A stretch of DNA of 64,000 nucleotides from Nematostella vectensis (GCF_932526225.1 NC_064042.1:7681540-7745539), one strand, 5' to 3'. Shown: positions 25,387-37,835, counted from the stretch's first letter. Program-made: numbers and translations. The notes: generated from the letters alone by a model not told the origin.

Positions 25387-26080
25387 GCTTTTCCCCGTAA
25401 ACGTTTTACACTATCATGACTCTTGTGTTAGAATAGATACCGATAATGGTAAACGTTTTACACTATCATGACTCTTTTGTTAGAATAGATACCGGTAAAG
25501 GTAAAAGTTTTACACTATCATGACTCTTGTGTTAGAATAGATACCGGTAAAGGTAAACGTTTTACACTATCATGACTCTTCTGTTAGAATATAGATACCG
25601 GTAAATGTAAACGTTTTACACTATCATGACTCTTGTGTTAGAATAGATACCGGTAAAGGTAAACGTTTTACACTATCATGACTCTTGTGTTAGAATATAG
25701 ATACCGGTAAAGGTAAACGTTTTACACTAAATCATGACTCTTGTGTTAGAATAGATACCGGTAAAGGTAAACGTTTTACACTATCATGACTCTTGTGTTA
25801 GAATATAGATACCGGTAAAGGTAAACGTTTTACACTATCATGACTTTTGTGTTAGAATAGATACCGGTAAAGGTAAAGGTTTTACACTATCATGACTCTT
25901 GTGTTAGAATAGATAGCGGTAAAGGTAAACGTTTTACACTATCATGACTCTTGTGTTAGAATAGATACCGATAAAGGTAAACGTTTTACACTATCATGAC
26001 TCTTGTGTTAGAATAGATACCGGTAAAGGTAAACGTTTTACACTATCATGACTCTTGTGTTAGAATATAGATACCGGTAA
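25387..26080. repeat. 52-bp satellite, about 13 copies
   Basis: The unit contains GTAAACGTTTTACACTATCA, then TGACTCTTGTGTTAGAATAG and ATACCGGTAAAG. Some units carry a 2-bp insertion (AATATAGATACC), so periods of 52 and 54 bp alternate. The GTAAACGTTTTAC core is nearly palindromic. Confidence 0.95.
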
Positions 26081-26537
26081 GGATAAGGGAGATTTATGGT
26101 CGAGAATACCCGTAGTTTGCTATCTTTAGTACTTTTTTTAATAAGAACCGTTTTTATAAGAACGTCCAGCCTGAGATTTCACCAAATTTTAAGAACATGC
26201 CGAGGCTCAGATAGCAGAAAAAAATATTTTTTAGTGCTGATGCGTTCTAAAATGCAGAATCAAATTGTGCCCATAGTGACAACCTTATTATTGCTATCGA
26301 TCATTAGTGTAATTCTCTTCCTAATAATTCATTGGGTATTATATTTTTATACACACTTAAATTTAAGAACTTCGTTAAGAACATATTCAGCTTAAAAATG
26401 TCCCAAAAATAAGAACGGCCCAGCCTCAACTGAAAATTAGACGTTTTTATAAAAAAAGGAGTGTGCGCCGAGCGCAGAGGAACGAAACGGGGGCGCTGTT
26501 TTGTTGTCAACTTCGCTCGTCCCGCTCCTCCGCGCCC

Positions 26538-26948
26538 AGAATGGTGGCTAAGGGCGTATTTTCCTTCCTATCATTCTGGAATGGGAATGGTTTGGTAGAG
26601 AATTTTCAGAATGGCACTCGAGTCATTCTGCTACCGGAAGCAGAATGGGTGGAATGGCCTTTATTCCATTCCGGAATGGGGACGCGGGATAAACGAACGT
26701 GCGATTTTTCTATTCTAATCATTCTCCGGGCGCGTTTTTTTTACTCGTGATTCCGGAATAAGAATGGTTAGAATATAAAAAGCGCACGTTCGTTTATCCC
26801 GCGTTCCCATCCCGGAATGGAATGAAGGCCATTCCACTCATTCCTGTAGCAGAATACCTCGAATGCCATTCTGAACATTCTCTATCAACCATTCCTATTC
26901 CAGAATGATAGGGGGAAAAACGCAGCCATTCGAAAACGCAGCCATTCT
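26538..26948. mobile_element. Foldback element with about 190-bp arms
   Basis: The left arm starts AGAATGGTGG, contains CTATCATTCTGGAATGGGAA, and reaches GCGGGATAAACGAACGTGCG. The right arm mirrors it from CGCACGTTCGTTTATCCCGC to TTCCAGAATGATAGG and CAGCCATTCT. The spacer is about 80 bp. The right end carries a duplicated AACGCAGCCATTC. There is no coding capacity and no clear target duplication. Confidence 0.8.
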
Positions 26949-27039
26949 TGACTCGAGCTCCCAGCTATGCTTACCGTTAAAACCACAGCGTACCCAAATA
27001 GCACGCGTCCGATAGACTGGCACTAGTTAGGTATCCAAT

Positions 27040-30000
27040 ATGGCGGCAGTGACTTCCATTTTACGAGCTGGCCGGCAAGTTTGTAAAAACCCGTCTTTTG
27101 GAAGACCATTTACTTTCGGGTAAGAACACTAGCCAAGCTGGTATTGTTTCGTTTCTAGATATGTGATATTTTACAGGCTTTTTTGTTGCCTTGTAGTGGC
27201 TGATGAAATTCTTATAAACCCTTGCAAAAACAAGTCCCAATGATATTGGATACTATATGTAGCATTTACTTTCGAGACCCATAGCCGGGGGGGGGGGGGG
27301 GGGGGGGGGGTTAAAAACCAAATATAGAAAATAGACAAGGGGAGACCCAGAAGGGACCTTCTTCCATGCCCCCCCCCCCCCCCCCCCCCCCCCGTCCCCT
27401 TTATACAGCATGTTGGCTAGAAGTGAGGTCCATATAGGACAGATTAAAGGTTGCTTGCTGTAAAATCAAACCTTATTTGTATGCTTTTCTATATTCATCC
27501 AAAAATAGTAATAATACTGGTCAATAAGTGTGAACATTATAACAATACATTTAGCTCTTTTTCACTTAACTTGTTTCTTAGAGTTAAACCATCACCCTGC
27601 CAAAGATGCACCTTAGTGCGACAACAGTTCCGCTTCAGATCAAACAAAACAGATGCTGAGGAACTTATCATTACAGAGGGCAGATCACGGTTCATTATGC
27701 GGCCACTGGTCTTTACTGCTGGGGTACAATTATACTTGATAATAAAGTAATGAATATAAACTCTGCGTGACATAGTCATGTCTGCACTTTGAGGGGTGGG
27801 CACTAGTACAGACTTGAATGGTCCTCTAATATTTTGATGCGATTGCCTTCATAGCTTTTGCTTAGTTCCTGCACAAAGCTTTTGGATGCTCAAACATTTT
27901 TAAAAAATACTCACATGCTTACCATTGTTATTGAATGTTAAAATACCAGCATACAAAATTGTAAACCTTTCATGCTTCTCAGCAATTCAGTGAGTAGGGG
28001 GCTATTTTAAAAAAAAGTAAATGATTATTAGTAAGTTCTTTTATATCTTTTCTTTTTACCTGTGAAAGGCTTCTGACTAACAGGAGCAAAAAGATGGAAA
28101 AATTAAAAATTGTAAGGTTGTGTTAGCTTACATTTTGTTTATATTTTGCCTAGAGGTTCCTTGCATAATGTAAAACAAAATAAGCTTAAGTATTTTTTGG
28201 TAGATGATCTGTTCTTGAGTAAGATTGAGCAAAGTTGCCATAGATCATGAAAAAGTAGCAATTTTGCCCAAACTGGGCAATGTCAGACAAATCAAGTATC
28301 TTACAATTTGCAATATCTCAAGAACGGATTATCTACAAAAATACTGAAGCTTATTTTGTTTTATAATACACAAGGAACATCTATGCAAAAAATCAAGTGA
28401 ATATAATCTAACACGGCCTTACAATTTGAACTTTGTCATTTTTTGCTCCCGTCCCTCTGACTGCATGTTTAAATCTAGTTCTTTATGCATCACTAACTTG
28501 TATAACTGCCTGAATGTCTGCTCTGATTCATGTCTATTCATCCCCAGGCAACCGCAGGCTCTTTTGCAGGGTGTGCCATATGGCAATATGAGAGGGTACG
28601 AGCAAGTTATGCAAAGTGGAAACCACGCTGGAGCTCATTTCAATTCCCTAGAGCTTTTGGTTTCAGGGATAAGGTAGGCTTTAGCAGTAACCCCTCTTTG
28701 CTGCTCCCTCACCATGTTATGATGATGACACCTCCAGTTTTATGGCGAGAAAAAAATACTTGTCGATTTTGACACTTATATAGAACTGGGAAGTATTTTT
28801 ATGGGAATTAATCATCAATTGTGTGCATGTGATTTTAAGCAACATTGGTCTGTGATAGTTTGGATAGTATTAGGATACATCAGACACTACGAAATGGTTT
28901 GTTGTGTAGGAAGGATTTTTCAGGGTACAGCTTCTCTGGAATAATTTTTACATTTGATATTGATCATTCTTAAATTACAAGAAAAACATTGAAATTATAA
29001 ATACTCTGTCCTAAATCAGAGTCAACACAAAATGTCTATGTTTTGTTAGATGCTTGAAATGTCCTTTTACAGAAGATCAAATAAATGTTTATCTTTTCAC
29101 TCTACAAAGGGTACTTTGATCAAAAAACAGGATTTTGTAGATGTCTAATACAGGTGATTAGAACAGTAATACCAAAGTAATTATTACAGTATACACTCAA
29201 TATAGGTAACAGCATTAAAGTTCACCATTGAGAATGGGACATTGTGCCATGTGGTATAATCGGTTCTTGAGTGAAAAAATATATCAGTACTTGGGATGAA
29301 GGCTGCTTTTGCTTTACCAAGGGTGACCAGATTATAGCTAGGGTGTTCTTTTGTACAAGAAACTTCTGTTTAGTTCTTACTAATTACTAAAGGTAGAGTA
29401 TATTTTTTTTTAGTTAAACAGATGGTGGATGACTCTCCCAGATGGCCATAAAACTGCAGCAGGTAAGGAACATGATACCTTACAGAAAGCGGGCCATGTT
29501 GAGCAATTTTGACCAATCTGATTCGACTTGAACACTGTAAACATTTAAAAAAAAACGGCATCTGTTTTTTGTACATGTTGTTGACCATGGAAAAGCTGCT
29601 CAATCACTCGTAAAATACGAGTGTTTGGATTTTTAAAGGGGGGGGGGGGGGCACTGATTCCTTTGGGAGTTGACAAAGTGTCAAATCAGACTTCTTGGTT
29701 TAACTTGTCTCTGCTTGGGGGCAGTTATTTGGCATGCACAATCCAGGAGTCCAGGATACATATTAAGCCACGTTTTATCTATGCAGTGCAAACCTGTATA
29801 GTGTATACACTCAAAAACATATTTTAATGGTTTCTGTTATATAATATTATAAAGTGCATATCTAAAATATAAACAAAACGTTTTATAAGCGCTCATTCTC
29901 CATCATCAAAATCCTCGTTCATATCTGATTCACTTTTTTCCTCACTTTCTTTCTTTTCTCTTTTATCATGCTGCGCTTTTCTTGCGAAGAGAAGATTGAA

Positions 30001-33000
30001 AAGCCTTTTTGCTTCTTTAATGTTATCTATAGCATCAACCATTGTCAGGTTTCAGCCTGGAGTTAGTTGCATCTTTGAGAAATTGAGAGCCTTCACTTTT
30101 TCTTAATTGATGTTTTAGTCAATTTCTCCCCTCCACTTTCTGTCCAGCTTGCAGCTAATCTATTGATCGCATTTCTTGGACATTGTCATTGCCGTTCATT
30201 CACTTCCCCTCCTTCTTTCTTCGGTTTTCGGGAGGGGGGGGCACCGAAAATATGGGGAAAGCGTAAGGGGGGGGCATGGAGGAGTTTGTTCCTCCTGAAG
30301 GGGGGGTCAACTAATTTTATCCCTTACTTTTATCAATAGCCTCACGTCCACCCACCCTCGGGATAATAAATTATCTTTTCCCTTTAATTTATGGTTTCGT
30401 TGTTCTCCAGGAATTATTTTTGTGAATACTGTAGTATTCTTACTGTGGAAGATTCCTGCACCAAGAATGCAAGCCTCAATGTGGAGGTGGTTTATTTCTC
30501 ACCCAATCATTGGTAAGAAATATAAATTGGGGCTAGACAAGGGATTTGAACCTTGTGATTTCTGCCTAGCCATTTATTACGTATCTTACAATTTATTATT
30601 TTTTTATTCTAGATTTCTCTTACTTTGCAATTCATACCAACAGAAATAAAAACAAGGGAAAGTTTCTGGGGTGTAAATAGAGGGCATTAAATGTTTATGA
30701 ATTTATAAGGTGAACCAGAAGATTTGAGGGGAATGTAATGGAGAAGGCGTCAGTTATTCACTACATTCTGGTGTGGGGCACTCAGATATGATTGCACTTA
30801 ATTGCAGCTAATTTGATTGTACGATCACAACCAGTCACATTTTGATTGCAAAGTATTTATCTTTTGATTCCACTCGATCCACAAGATCACAAAGTGGTTT
30901 ACCATGTAATCAATCATACACAATTGTCTGCTATGTTATAGAAACCAGCCTTTAGGCTCCAAGTCCTCATCCTCGCCCCACCCCTGATGAAATTTCTTTT
31001 TTCAGCTTCTCCTGTCACTATCCTTACAAGCTGTTTTAGTCACATGGATTTCTGGCACCTAGCAATTAACATGTATGTCCTCTGGAGCTTCGCACCCACC
31101 ATACAGGCTCTTCTTGGACGAGAACAGTTTATTGCATTTTATCTGAGTGGAGGTGGGTGCTAGTTATAGTGTGACCTATCTACTGTGGCCACCAGGGAAA
31201 GCCAGCGAAACAAGATGCAAAAAATTCAAAATTTACAGAAATCTGGGGGTCTCACTTTATGGCTTGTGGTTTTTGACACTTTTTTCAGGTGTGTCATTTT
31301 CTGGCATTATTATGATGTACACTAACATTTCCTTTGCACCTTGATTGGCTAAACAGCTCACGGCAGCCTATTACTAGGCATTGATTAATAATTAATAATA
31401 TGATAAACAAGGCTAGAGTAACCTGTACTCAATTATCATATATATAAATTGTTTAGCAGAATATTATATAATATTTGATGTGATATAGATGATTGAAATT
31501 ACAATAATAAACTAGTAAACATATTTATATGTCCTCCAACCATTTATTTGCATTTATTGGTACTTGCAGGCATGTTTGCGTCACTTGCCAGTCAAGTCTT
31601 CAGGGTTCTAGCCAAGCAGCCAATCAGACCCTCTCTTGGAGCAGTGAGTATTGTGTTCTCTGTAGTCCAACAATGCTAGATATCCATGAATGATGTGAAA
31701 TATATACATTTTGAAATGTGCTCAATAGACCATTACTAGAAAAGATATAATTAATGAATCCAGAAGCATCCCATTCTTGGGTACTTGGGGGAACGTGGAG
31801 GCCTGAAGCAGAAGTTTGCCTCTTCGCGTGCACTCCTACTTCGTGTCTCATTGTTGCCCTGGGTCTCCAGGGATGATCCACAAGGGGGATGGATAAGATA
31901 GGTTGGACATGACTTTGAGAGAGAATTTAAGACATTTTATTTAAAACAAAGAAACTATCTTTCTTTTACTTTGCCCCTGTATCTGATAATTGAATATAGA
32001 TTATTATGTTGCCAAGCTGGTGCCTGATTATTCATTTTTCTTTCCTAGTCAGGGGCTCTGTTTGCTGTACTGTCACTCATCTGTATTCATCTGCCAGAGA
32101 CCGAGCTTTCTCTTATATTCCTACCTTGGTTTTCGTTCTCAGCAGGAAAGGTACGTCCTAGTAACATAACAATATTCTAACAAGTATTACTGGCAAAGCC
32201 TCACTTGGTTGACTTCAAAATAAAGGAAATGTTAACAAGCTACCTCTTAGCTCCTCAACATGGTGTACAAGACATGACGGAAAACATGACGTGATGCTTC
32301 AAATAAGTCCATTTCACATCTAATAAGGCAGAAGATTTCTCTAAGTACTTAGTGAGTAATAGCAAACAAAAGATCAAATGCGACTTTTTATAGATTGATG
32401 CGACCTTTTGTATATTGAAATTTTGAGTTTATCGTTCCTGAGCTCATACATAGAGCAACGATGGTCAAGGGAAAATATCTTAAAAAGCCAAAATCTGGGT
32501 ATGTGCATTTCGGCCTCACATTATTTTAGTTTTGAAAATCAGTCCGGAATACAAGGAGCCGATGACCATTGTAAGAAATCGTGACTTCTTTGTCTCGAAT
32601 CTCGAATGGCGAATTTCCAGGTTTTTCCGTCCTGTCGGTGTACAAACGTCACCAGTACTTCTGGACCCATATTTGTTTGGAGATAACTGGATGGGGCATC
32701 AATTTATTGACAATAAACAATAAACAAAACAAAAGGTCAATGCATAGGTGCTTGTGTAGAGCTGGACAGAAAGGGTCACTAAGACCCCTCGAATGCCCAA
32801 CATGATTTCTTATTAAACATTAAAAATTAATGGACAAATCCTAGATTTCCTGCATATGGTCTGTCCCTGTAGACCCCCTTCTAAGCAAATTTTGGCTTTG
32901 TACCTGAATGCCTATTTCATTGCTTTTTCATTTCTATTTACCAATTACTAGAAATGCATTAATTGACTATGTGCCAATGCACTCATAGTTTTTTTAAACC

Positions 33001-34147
33001 ATGTCTTTCTTATTTTGTGCGCAGAGGCACAAATGTGTTTGATGGGGCTAGTTTAAGTATTGTCAAAGAGGACCCTTTTTTCTGTGTTTAGGCGCTGATG
33101 GGCGTGGTGGCGCTAGATGTCGCAGGCCTCGTCTTCAGGTGGTCCTTGTTTGATCATGCCGCTCATCTCGGTGGGGTCATCTTTGGAGCGTAAGTAGCAG
33201 ATATTTAGACTTGAGATATACCCTATGGACGACTATCTTATCAATTCTTCCCTAAAGTTTGGTTCATACTGGTGACATGGTACCCTGCTAGCAGCGCCAC
33301 GAAGGCATCACGAATGCACTACGACATCGCTACGAACGCACTTCAACAGTGCCACTCATAAATGCAGTACGACAGCGCCACGGGCGAACCACGACAGCAC
33401 CACAAACGCACTACAAAAGTGACACACAAGGCACAACGACAGTGACACGAGCGCACCATGAGAGTGTCACGAACTCACAACGACAGTGTCAATTTCACCA
33501 CGAGCACACTACAATAGCGCCATAAACGCACCACGAGCGCGCAACGACAGTGTCACGAACTCACCACCACAGCGCAACGAACGCACCACGACAGCGCCAC
33601 GAACGCATTACGAGTGCACCACAACAGTGCCACCCACGAAGGCATAACGACAGCGCCACGAACGCACCACGACGGTGCAACACTCAAAGGCATAACGACA
33701 GCGCCACGAACGCACCACGACAGCGCCACAATAGTGCCACGCTCAAAGGCATAACGACAGCGTCACGATTGCACCACGACAGCGTCACGATTGCACCACG
33801 TATGTACTACAACAGTGCCACCCACGAAGGCATAACGACTGCACCACGAAAGTAATACGAATGATCTACACTCGACCGCACAACGACAGTGCAACGAACT
33901 TACCACGACAACGCCACGAAAGCGCCACGAACGCACCACTAACACACCAAGTAACAAAACAGTTTCCTAACGACAGAACCACGAGCGCAGCGACAGCGCT
34001 ATAACCGCCCCACTTTGACGCACCGTTTGTCGGTTTCTCTCCAGGTGGTACCTTAAGTACGGTCACTATTACTTGTGGGATCACCGCGGATGGCTCGTCA
34101 AGAAATGGCACCAGCTGCGAGGAAGCAAGCAAAAACCTCCTCCTTGA
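27040..34147 (+). CDS. PARL: PARL-type mitochondrial rhomboid protease
   Basis: Ten exons join in frame: 27040-27119, 27582-27723, 28548-28673, 29414-29462, 30411-30512, 31006-31152, 31570-31643, 32049-32150, 33092-33189 and 34045-34147, giving 340 aa. PARL is an intramembrane serine protease of the mitochondrial inner membrane; known substrates in other animals include PINK1 and PGAM5. The N-terminus is basic and lacks acidic residues, as expected for a mitochondrial targeting sequence. RPLVFTAG near residue 70 opens the extra N-terminal membrane segment typical of PARL. The rhomboid signature HxxxxHxxxN is present as HMDFWHLAIN. The catalytic dyad is Ser241 in LGASG and His299 in AHLGGVIFG; their 58-residue spacing agrees with human PARL. 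The Ser codon is the first codon of exon 8, so an intron splits the GASG motif. The introns host a MITE, a degenerate minisatellite and a small antisense ORF. Confidence 0.95.
27288..27393. repeat. Paired poly-G and poly-C tracts
   Basis: A run of more than 20 G (about 27289-27310) and a run of more than 20 C (about 27369-27393) lie about 57 bp apart in PARL intron 1. They form a perfect potential homopolymer hairpin. Confidence 0.85.
29893..30042 (-). CDS. Possible small antisense ORF, 49 aa, highly charged
   Basis: An ATG at 30042 (minus strand) opens 49 codons ending in TGA at 29893-29895, with an in-frame stop just upstream. The peptide begins MVDAIDNIKEAKRLFNLLFA, continues with a Lys/Glu-rich stretch, and ends in an acidic tail (NEDFDDGE), so it looks like an amphipathic helix plus charged tail, unlike random translation. 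It lies inside PARL intron 4 (29463-30410) on the opposite strand. No family is recognised. It could be a microprotein, one exon of a larger antisense gene, or a retained fragment of a dead gene. Confidence 0.35.
   Translation of the reverse strand: MVDAIDNIKEAKRLFNLLFARKAQHDKREKKESEEKSESDMNEDFDDGE
32262..32645 (-). mobile_element. MITE family M, copy B (inverted relative to copy A)
   Basis: The 366-bp element 32271-32636 in PARL intron 8 begins GACATGACGGAAAACATGAC and ends CCAGGTTTTTCCGTCCTGTC. It is flanked by a perfect 9-bp repeat GGTGTACAA (32262-32270, 32637-32645). It aligns along its length with the reverse complement of the element at 8794-9165. Confidence 0.88.
33280..33990. repeat. 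Degenerate ACGACAGCGCCACGAACGCACC minisatellite
   Basis: Variants of CGACAGCGCCACGAACGCAC repeat with a period of about 22 bp, and longer blocks include CACTCAAAGGCATAACGACA. The array fills most of PARL intron 9. A Thr/His/Arg-rich ORF through it is an artefact. Confidence 0.85.
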
Positions 34148-36439
34148 TGATACATGTCAATCACAGCTGTCAAACCTGCCAATCACATGCGGTGATTGGC
34201 CACGTGCCATCGGTCAAGCGCGTCAACCAAGGAGGCTTGGTTACCCAGGCGCAAGGCGTATTGCACGGACGGTAAAATAAGGGGTTTACAGTTAAGAAAT
34301 TTGAAAGAAATGACAGGTCGGAGGAGATTTATGATAGGAAGATGATAATGTGACCGGGGTACCAGGTCACGTGTGCTGATACATCATGGGAAATGCATCA
34401 CATGATTCTAGGACCAATCACGGGAGAGACACGTGATTAGTGAGGAAGTCACAAAGATCCCAAAAAGGTGCGAAAACTAAATCCAAATAAGAAGCGAGAA
34501 ATTGCAAGACTAAAGAAACAAATGTAGATTTTTGTTGTTGTTTTCTTTTCGAGATCGAGGAATTCAAGGGAAGTAATCGTTGATGAAAAAATTGGTACAG
34601 TAGAACCTCGATATAACGATACATATGTCCGGTCCCGGCAAAATAACAGTAAAACACTGTAACCCACACGGCACCGCGCGCCTAGTTAATCACCACAGGC
34701 AACCCGCGCATAAATTATGTTTAACTTATTTTCTTCTTATTTTCTTTTCATTTTGGCGACTGGGTCTGAGGGCGGTCATATTGGGCGGGCCACAGCTGAT
34801 CCAAAATGCTGACGAAAGGGAGTTTGACTCCGAAATTCCTCGAAAAAGGCACTCTGACAGCATTTTCTATTGCTTTATGTTCAAACCTCACTCCATAAAA
34901 ATATAGTACTGTAATTGTTTTATTGTTAACGGAGTTGAATATAAATGTTTCTCAATTAAACGGGTTTTTTTTCGTCAGCTTCCCAAAATATCATTACATC
35001 GAGCGTTTCGGATATAGCTTCGCTTCTCGGTCAACTGTTTATTTTTCCTACCATTCCTCATCCTTGGACATTATCCGCTGATATCCCAGCCCCCAGAGAG
35101 GGGTTTATTTACTAACTGTCACGCGCTTTGAACCTATTGCCATGGTAATCGGTCTGAGCTGGGGAAATTTCCACCACTAAAACAGCAAGTAATTCTTCTG
35201 CCCGCCATATCGTTATATCGAGGTTCGGATGTTCGGGTTTGGCACCAAGCAGGACAAGGGTGGGTGGGTGGGGGAGGGGGGAGTCTTTCAACTTGAACAA
35301 CATACCGGTTTTCAAACAGTTGTCAAAAAAGGCTAACAGAACATTTCCCCTGTTGTCGTCGCCATAAGATGGCGTCATGTTGCGCTTTGCTACTCAAACA
35401 CTTTCAGTTTCTAAAGGATAAAGAAAACGAAAGTAAATCCTGACCCGTGATCGACTCTATAAACAAACACGCGCGCAAAGGCTGTATTTTCTTTAATAAT
35501 TACTCGTCACCATGTTTTATTATATTATAGCTATCTAACCATCCATCACTTAACAAATACAGATCGTCTGTCCGTCCGTAAGGGACAGCTTACCGTGGAG
35601 TCCTCGCACTGTTTATGCTTTAGATCTCGTAGATCCGAGAGCTTTTTATTGTTGGTGTTTGGGGATAGCTCTGTTCAGGCATGATTCTTCTATGCAAACT
35701 TTCGTAAGGCTGTGTATTAGTCACTTGTGGTAACCTTGTCGCTTAGAGTGGCAAGTTCGTGAACTAAATGTCAGATCAAATCTTTTTAAGGAGACTTGAG
35801 TTGTGTTTCCCTCTTGACCAAGTAATAAATATTTCCTTTGTATTTTGGTATATTCCAAGGCTGTAACTGCTTCGCACCACTGTATTTCTTGTGGAATTTG
35901 TAGACAGATTTTATTTCAAGTCTGATTTCGTTACCCAGAAATTTCTTTTTGACAGGCTTCGGGTTTGAAAATTATCCTATCTCAAGTTAATAGTAAGACC
36001 TCAAGTTTGATGCTTTTTAAGCAATAAGATATGTTTATATGCGTCTCTGTGTTTGTATATAAGCTACATTAGTTGTTCAGTTATTTCGCGAACAGCTGAT
36101 ACTTTCGCGGCAAATTTCACGTGTTTATATACTGCCAAAATGCTAAAACCGGTCTGAGTCTATCCCTTGCCGATATAATCACAGTAAAAGTCGACATTTT
36201 AAATAAATAAGTCATAAAGATTCCTCTACTAAATTTTCTTGGATAATTTGATTATAGCAAATACGCCAGTATTTTGACTAGCACTCGAATGGCTTGTGGC
36301 ACTCAAATGGCTTTTCACACTTTAACCACCTAAATAGGTTTTAGCAACCGTAGATTTGTATGTTGTAAAGTATATTTTAGTTCTTGTTTAGAAGTATCTT
36401 ACAAAAGTACAAATCTTATTATAATTTCTGCTTGTGGTT
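34148..36439. other. Intergenic DNA between PARL and the CDK inhibitor
   Basis: PARL 3' UTR (end not determined), then a pogo-like element (about 34597-35230) and AT-rich DNA. No gene is supported. Confidence 0.55.
34597..35230. mobile_element. Pogo/Tigger-like non-autonomous element (degenerate right end)
   Basis: The left end CAGTAGAACCTCGATATAAC follows a TA dinucleotide. The right side contains the inverted match CGTTATATCGAGGTTC at about 35211-35226, after which the terminus is eroded. CAGTAGAACCTCGATA-type ends are typical of Tigger/pogo elements in many animals. No transposase ORF is present. Confidence 0.55.
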
Positions 36440-36736
36440 TTACGTCGTAGCGGTTGGCGGATTATCCGAACTGTCATTTCTTTTGCTTGAATCGGTACGT
36501 TCGCCTGACGAATTTTTCTTCAGTTTTGCACTCTCCTTTTCGATTTGTTGTTCAGACTTCCACTCGTAATTACCTTTCAATGGCTTCCCCGTCTCCGAAT
36601 CAAAATTATACTCTTTTTCTAGTTTTCTCTTGCCTTCTTCCGCTTGGTTCTTTAGTTCGCGTTCCAGATCTTTTTTATTCTGCTCGTGATCCACATCCCA
36701 CAGACATCGTCTCGCTCTCTTGCTATTTCCCTCCAT
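36440..36736 (-). CDS. p21/p27-type cyclin-dependent kinase inhibitor (CDI domain)
   Basis: A 98-aa reading frame starts at ATG 36736 (context AAAGATGG). Residues about 10-60 form a CDI domain: RRCLWDVDHEQNKKDLE matches the cyclin-binding and linker-helix start of Cip/Kip proteins (p27 has RNLFGPVDHEE), and YNFDSETGKPLKGNYEW matches the CDK-binding element (p27: WNFDFQNHKPLEGKYEW). Such proteins bind cyclin-CDK2 complexes in the nucleus and arrest the cell cycle. The C-terminus after the domain is Ser/Lys/Asp-rich. The frame stops at 36440, but the stop lies within a possible donor (ACG|GTAAAAC-like context), and vertebrate family members have a second exon with a nuclear localisation signal. 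The true protein may therefore be longer, with exons at lower coordinates that I could not identify. Confidence 0.82.
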   Translation of the reverse strand: MEGNSKRARRCLWDVDHEQNKKDLERELKNQAEEGKRKLEKEYNFDSETGKPLKGNYEWKSEQQIEKESAKLKKNSSGERTDSSKRNDSSDNPPTATT

Positions 36737-37835
36737 CTTTGACTATCTTTATGTGACACTTGATGTGAAAATATTTAACTTGTCCAAGCGCCGCTAGCTT
36801 CCCTGTAGAAATGACCACATCGCTTAGTGCCTTTTATAACCTTCCGTATGCCTTTTCTATTTTGTTTTGATCATGAGCCGGGTTTGATCCTTAGGGCAAG
36901 TTTGAACATGCAAATCACGAATTCACTGGGTCGTACCATCTCCATAGCAACGCTTAGAAATTACCACAAAAAGTCGATTACAAAACGCGTAAATTCGTCT
37001 TTTCCAACTGCGTTCTTGTTCACTTCCCTTTTATTTACACTTTTTTATATAAATTGTGTTTTACTGTCGATTGAAACACACACAGTTGCAGCGAAGGTCA
37101 AATGTACAAGTTGCGTGACAAGATTTTAAGAGAAGTTTTATGTACTGCTGGGTACGCTTTTGTTGAGTCAGAAATTTGTACTCCCACTCAGCCCGAGCAT
37201 GTTAGCATGATATTCATAACTCCTGCCCTCCTGGATCTGTGCCGTTAGCCTTTATTTTCTACAATTTTTCATCCGTAGCAGTGTTTTAAGCTTTATTATT
37301 GCTAGTGTAAATATACAACATAAACAAACGATATAAATGTAATTTGCCAGCGATAGTATTTCATAACTATGGACAACAGGACGAGGCTCCTCACTACAAA
37401 TAAAATCTTCATATTTGAAAATAAAAAAAAAATTAGTTTCGTCTGTCGTGGTGCTAAAGGTATGAAATTTTATTGCTCAATGTCGACAAACCGGTAATTA
37501 ATCTATGCAGTGTTTTGTAGTTGCCCAAATACACATTAGGTGGATATCACTCCATATTAGGTGGATATCACTCTATAGCTATTAATCCCTGCACGCTCCC
37601 CTCGCAACCTGGGCCCTCTTGCTCAAGATGTTCTACCCGCCGGCCTTTCTCTACTTGCCTTCTGAAGGACTCGCTCTTTTGTGACGCGTGCTCAGCTCCG
37701 GGAGGTCACGGGTTATTACCCGCGCTTGTCTGAGCGTGTTCGGGAATAACGGCGGAAAAGCTATCCCGCGGGGCGAGCGTTTTTATTTCTTCGGAAATCC
37801 CTCAGAAACACGCTGATACGCTGGCTATTAAAAAA
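36737..37835. other. Upstream region of the CDK inhibitor
   Basis: Likely promoter and 5' UTR next to 36736. The remainder is AT-rich, with a short direct repeat TTAGGTGGATATCACTC (37536-37574). No further gene is supported. Confidence 0.5.

Noticed and set aside
33550..33957. Thr/His/Arg-rich ORF (plus) and its antisense partner
   Set aside because: Products of the degenerate minisatellite in PARL intron 9.
36454..36756. 100-codon plus-strand ORF
   Set aside because: Antisense shadow of the CDK inhibitor exon, whose CDI domain is clear on the minus strand.
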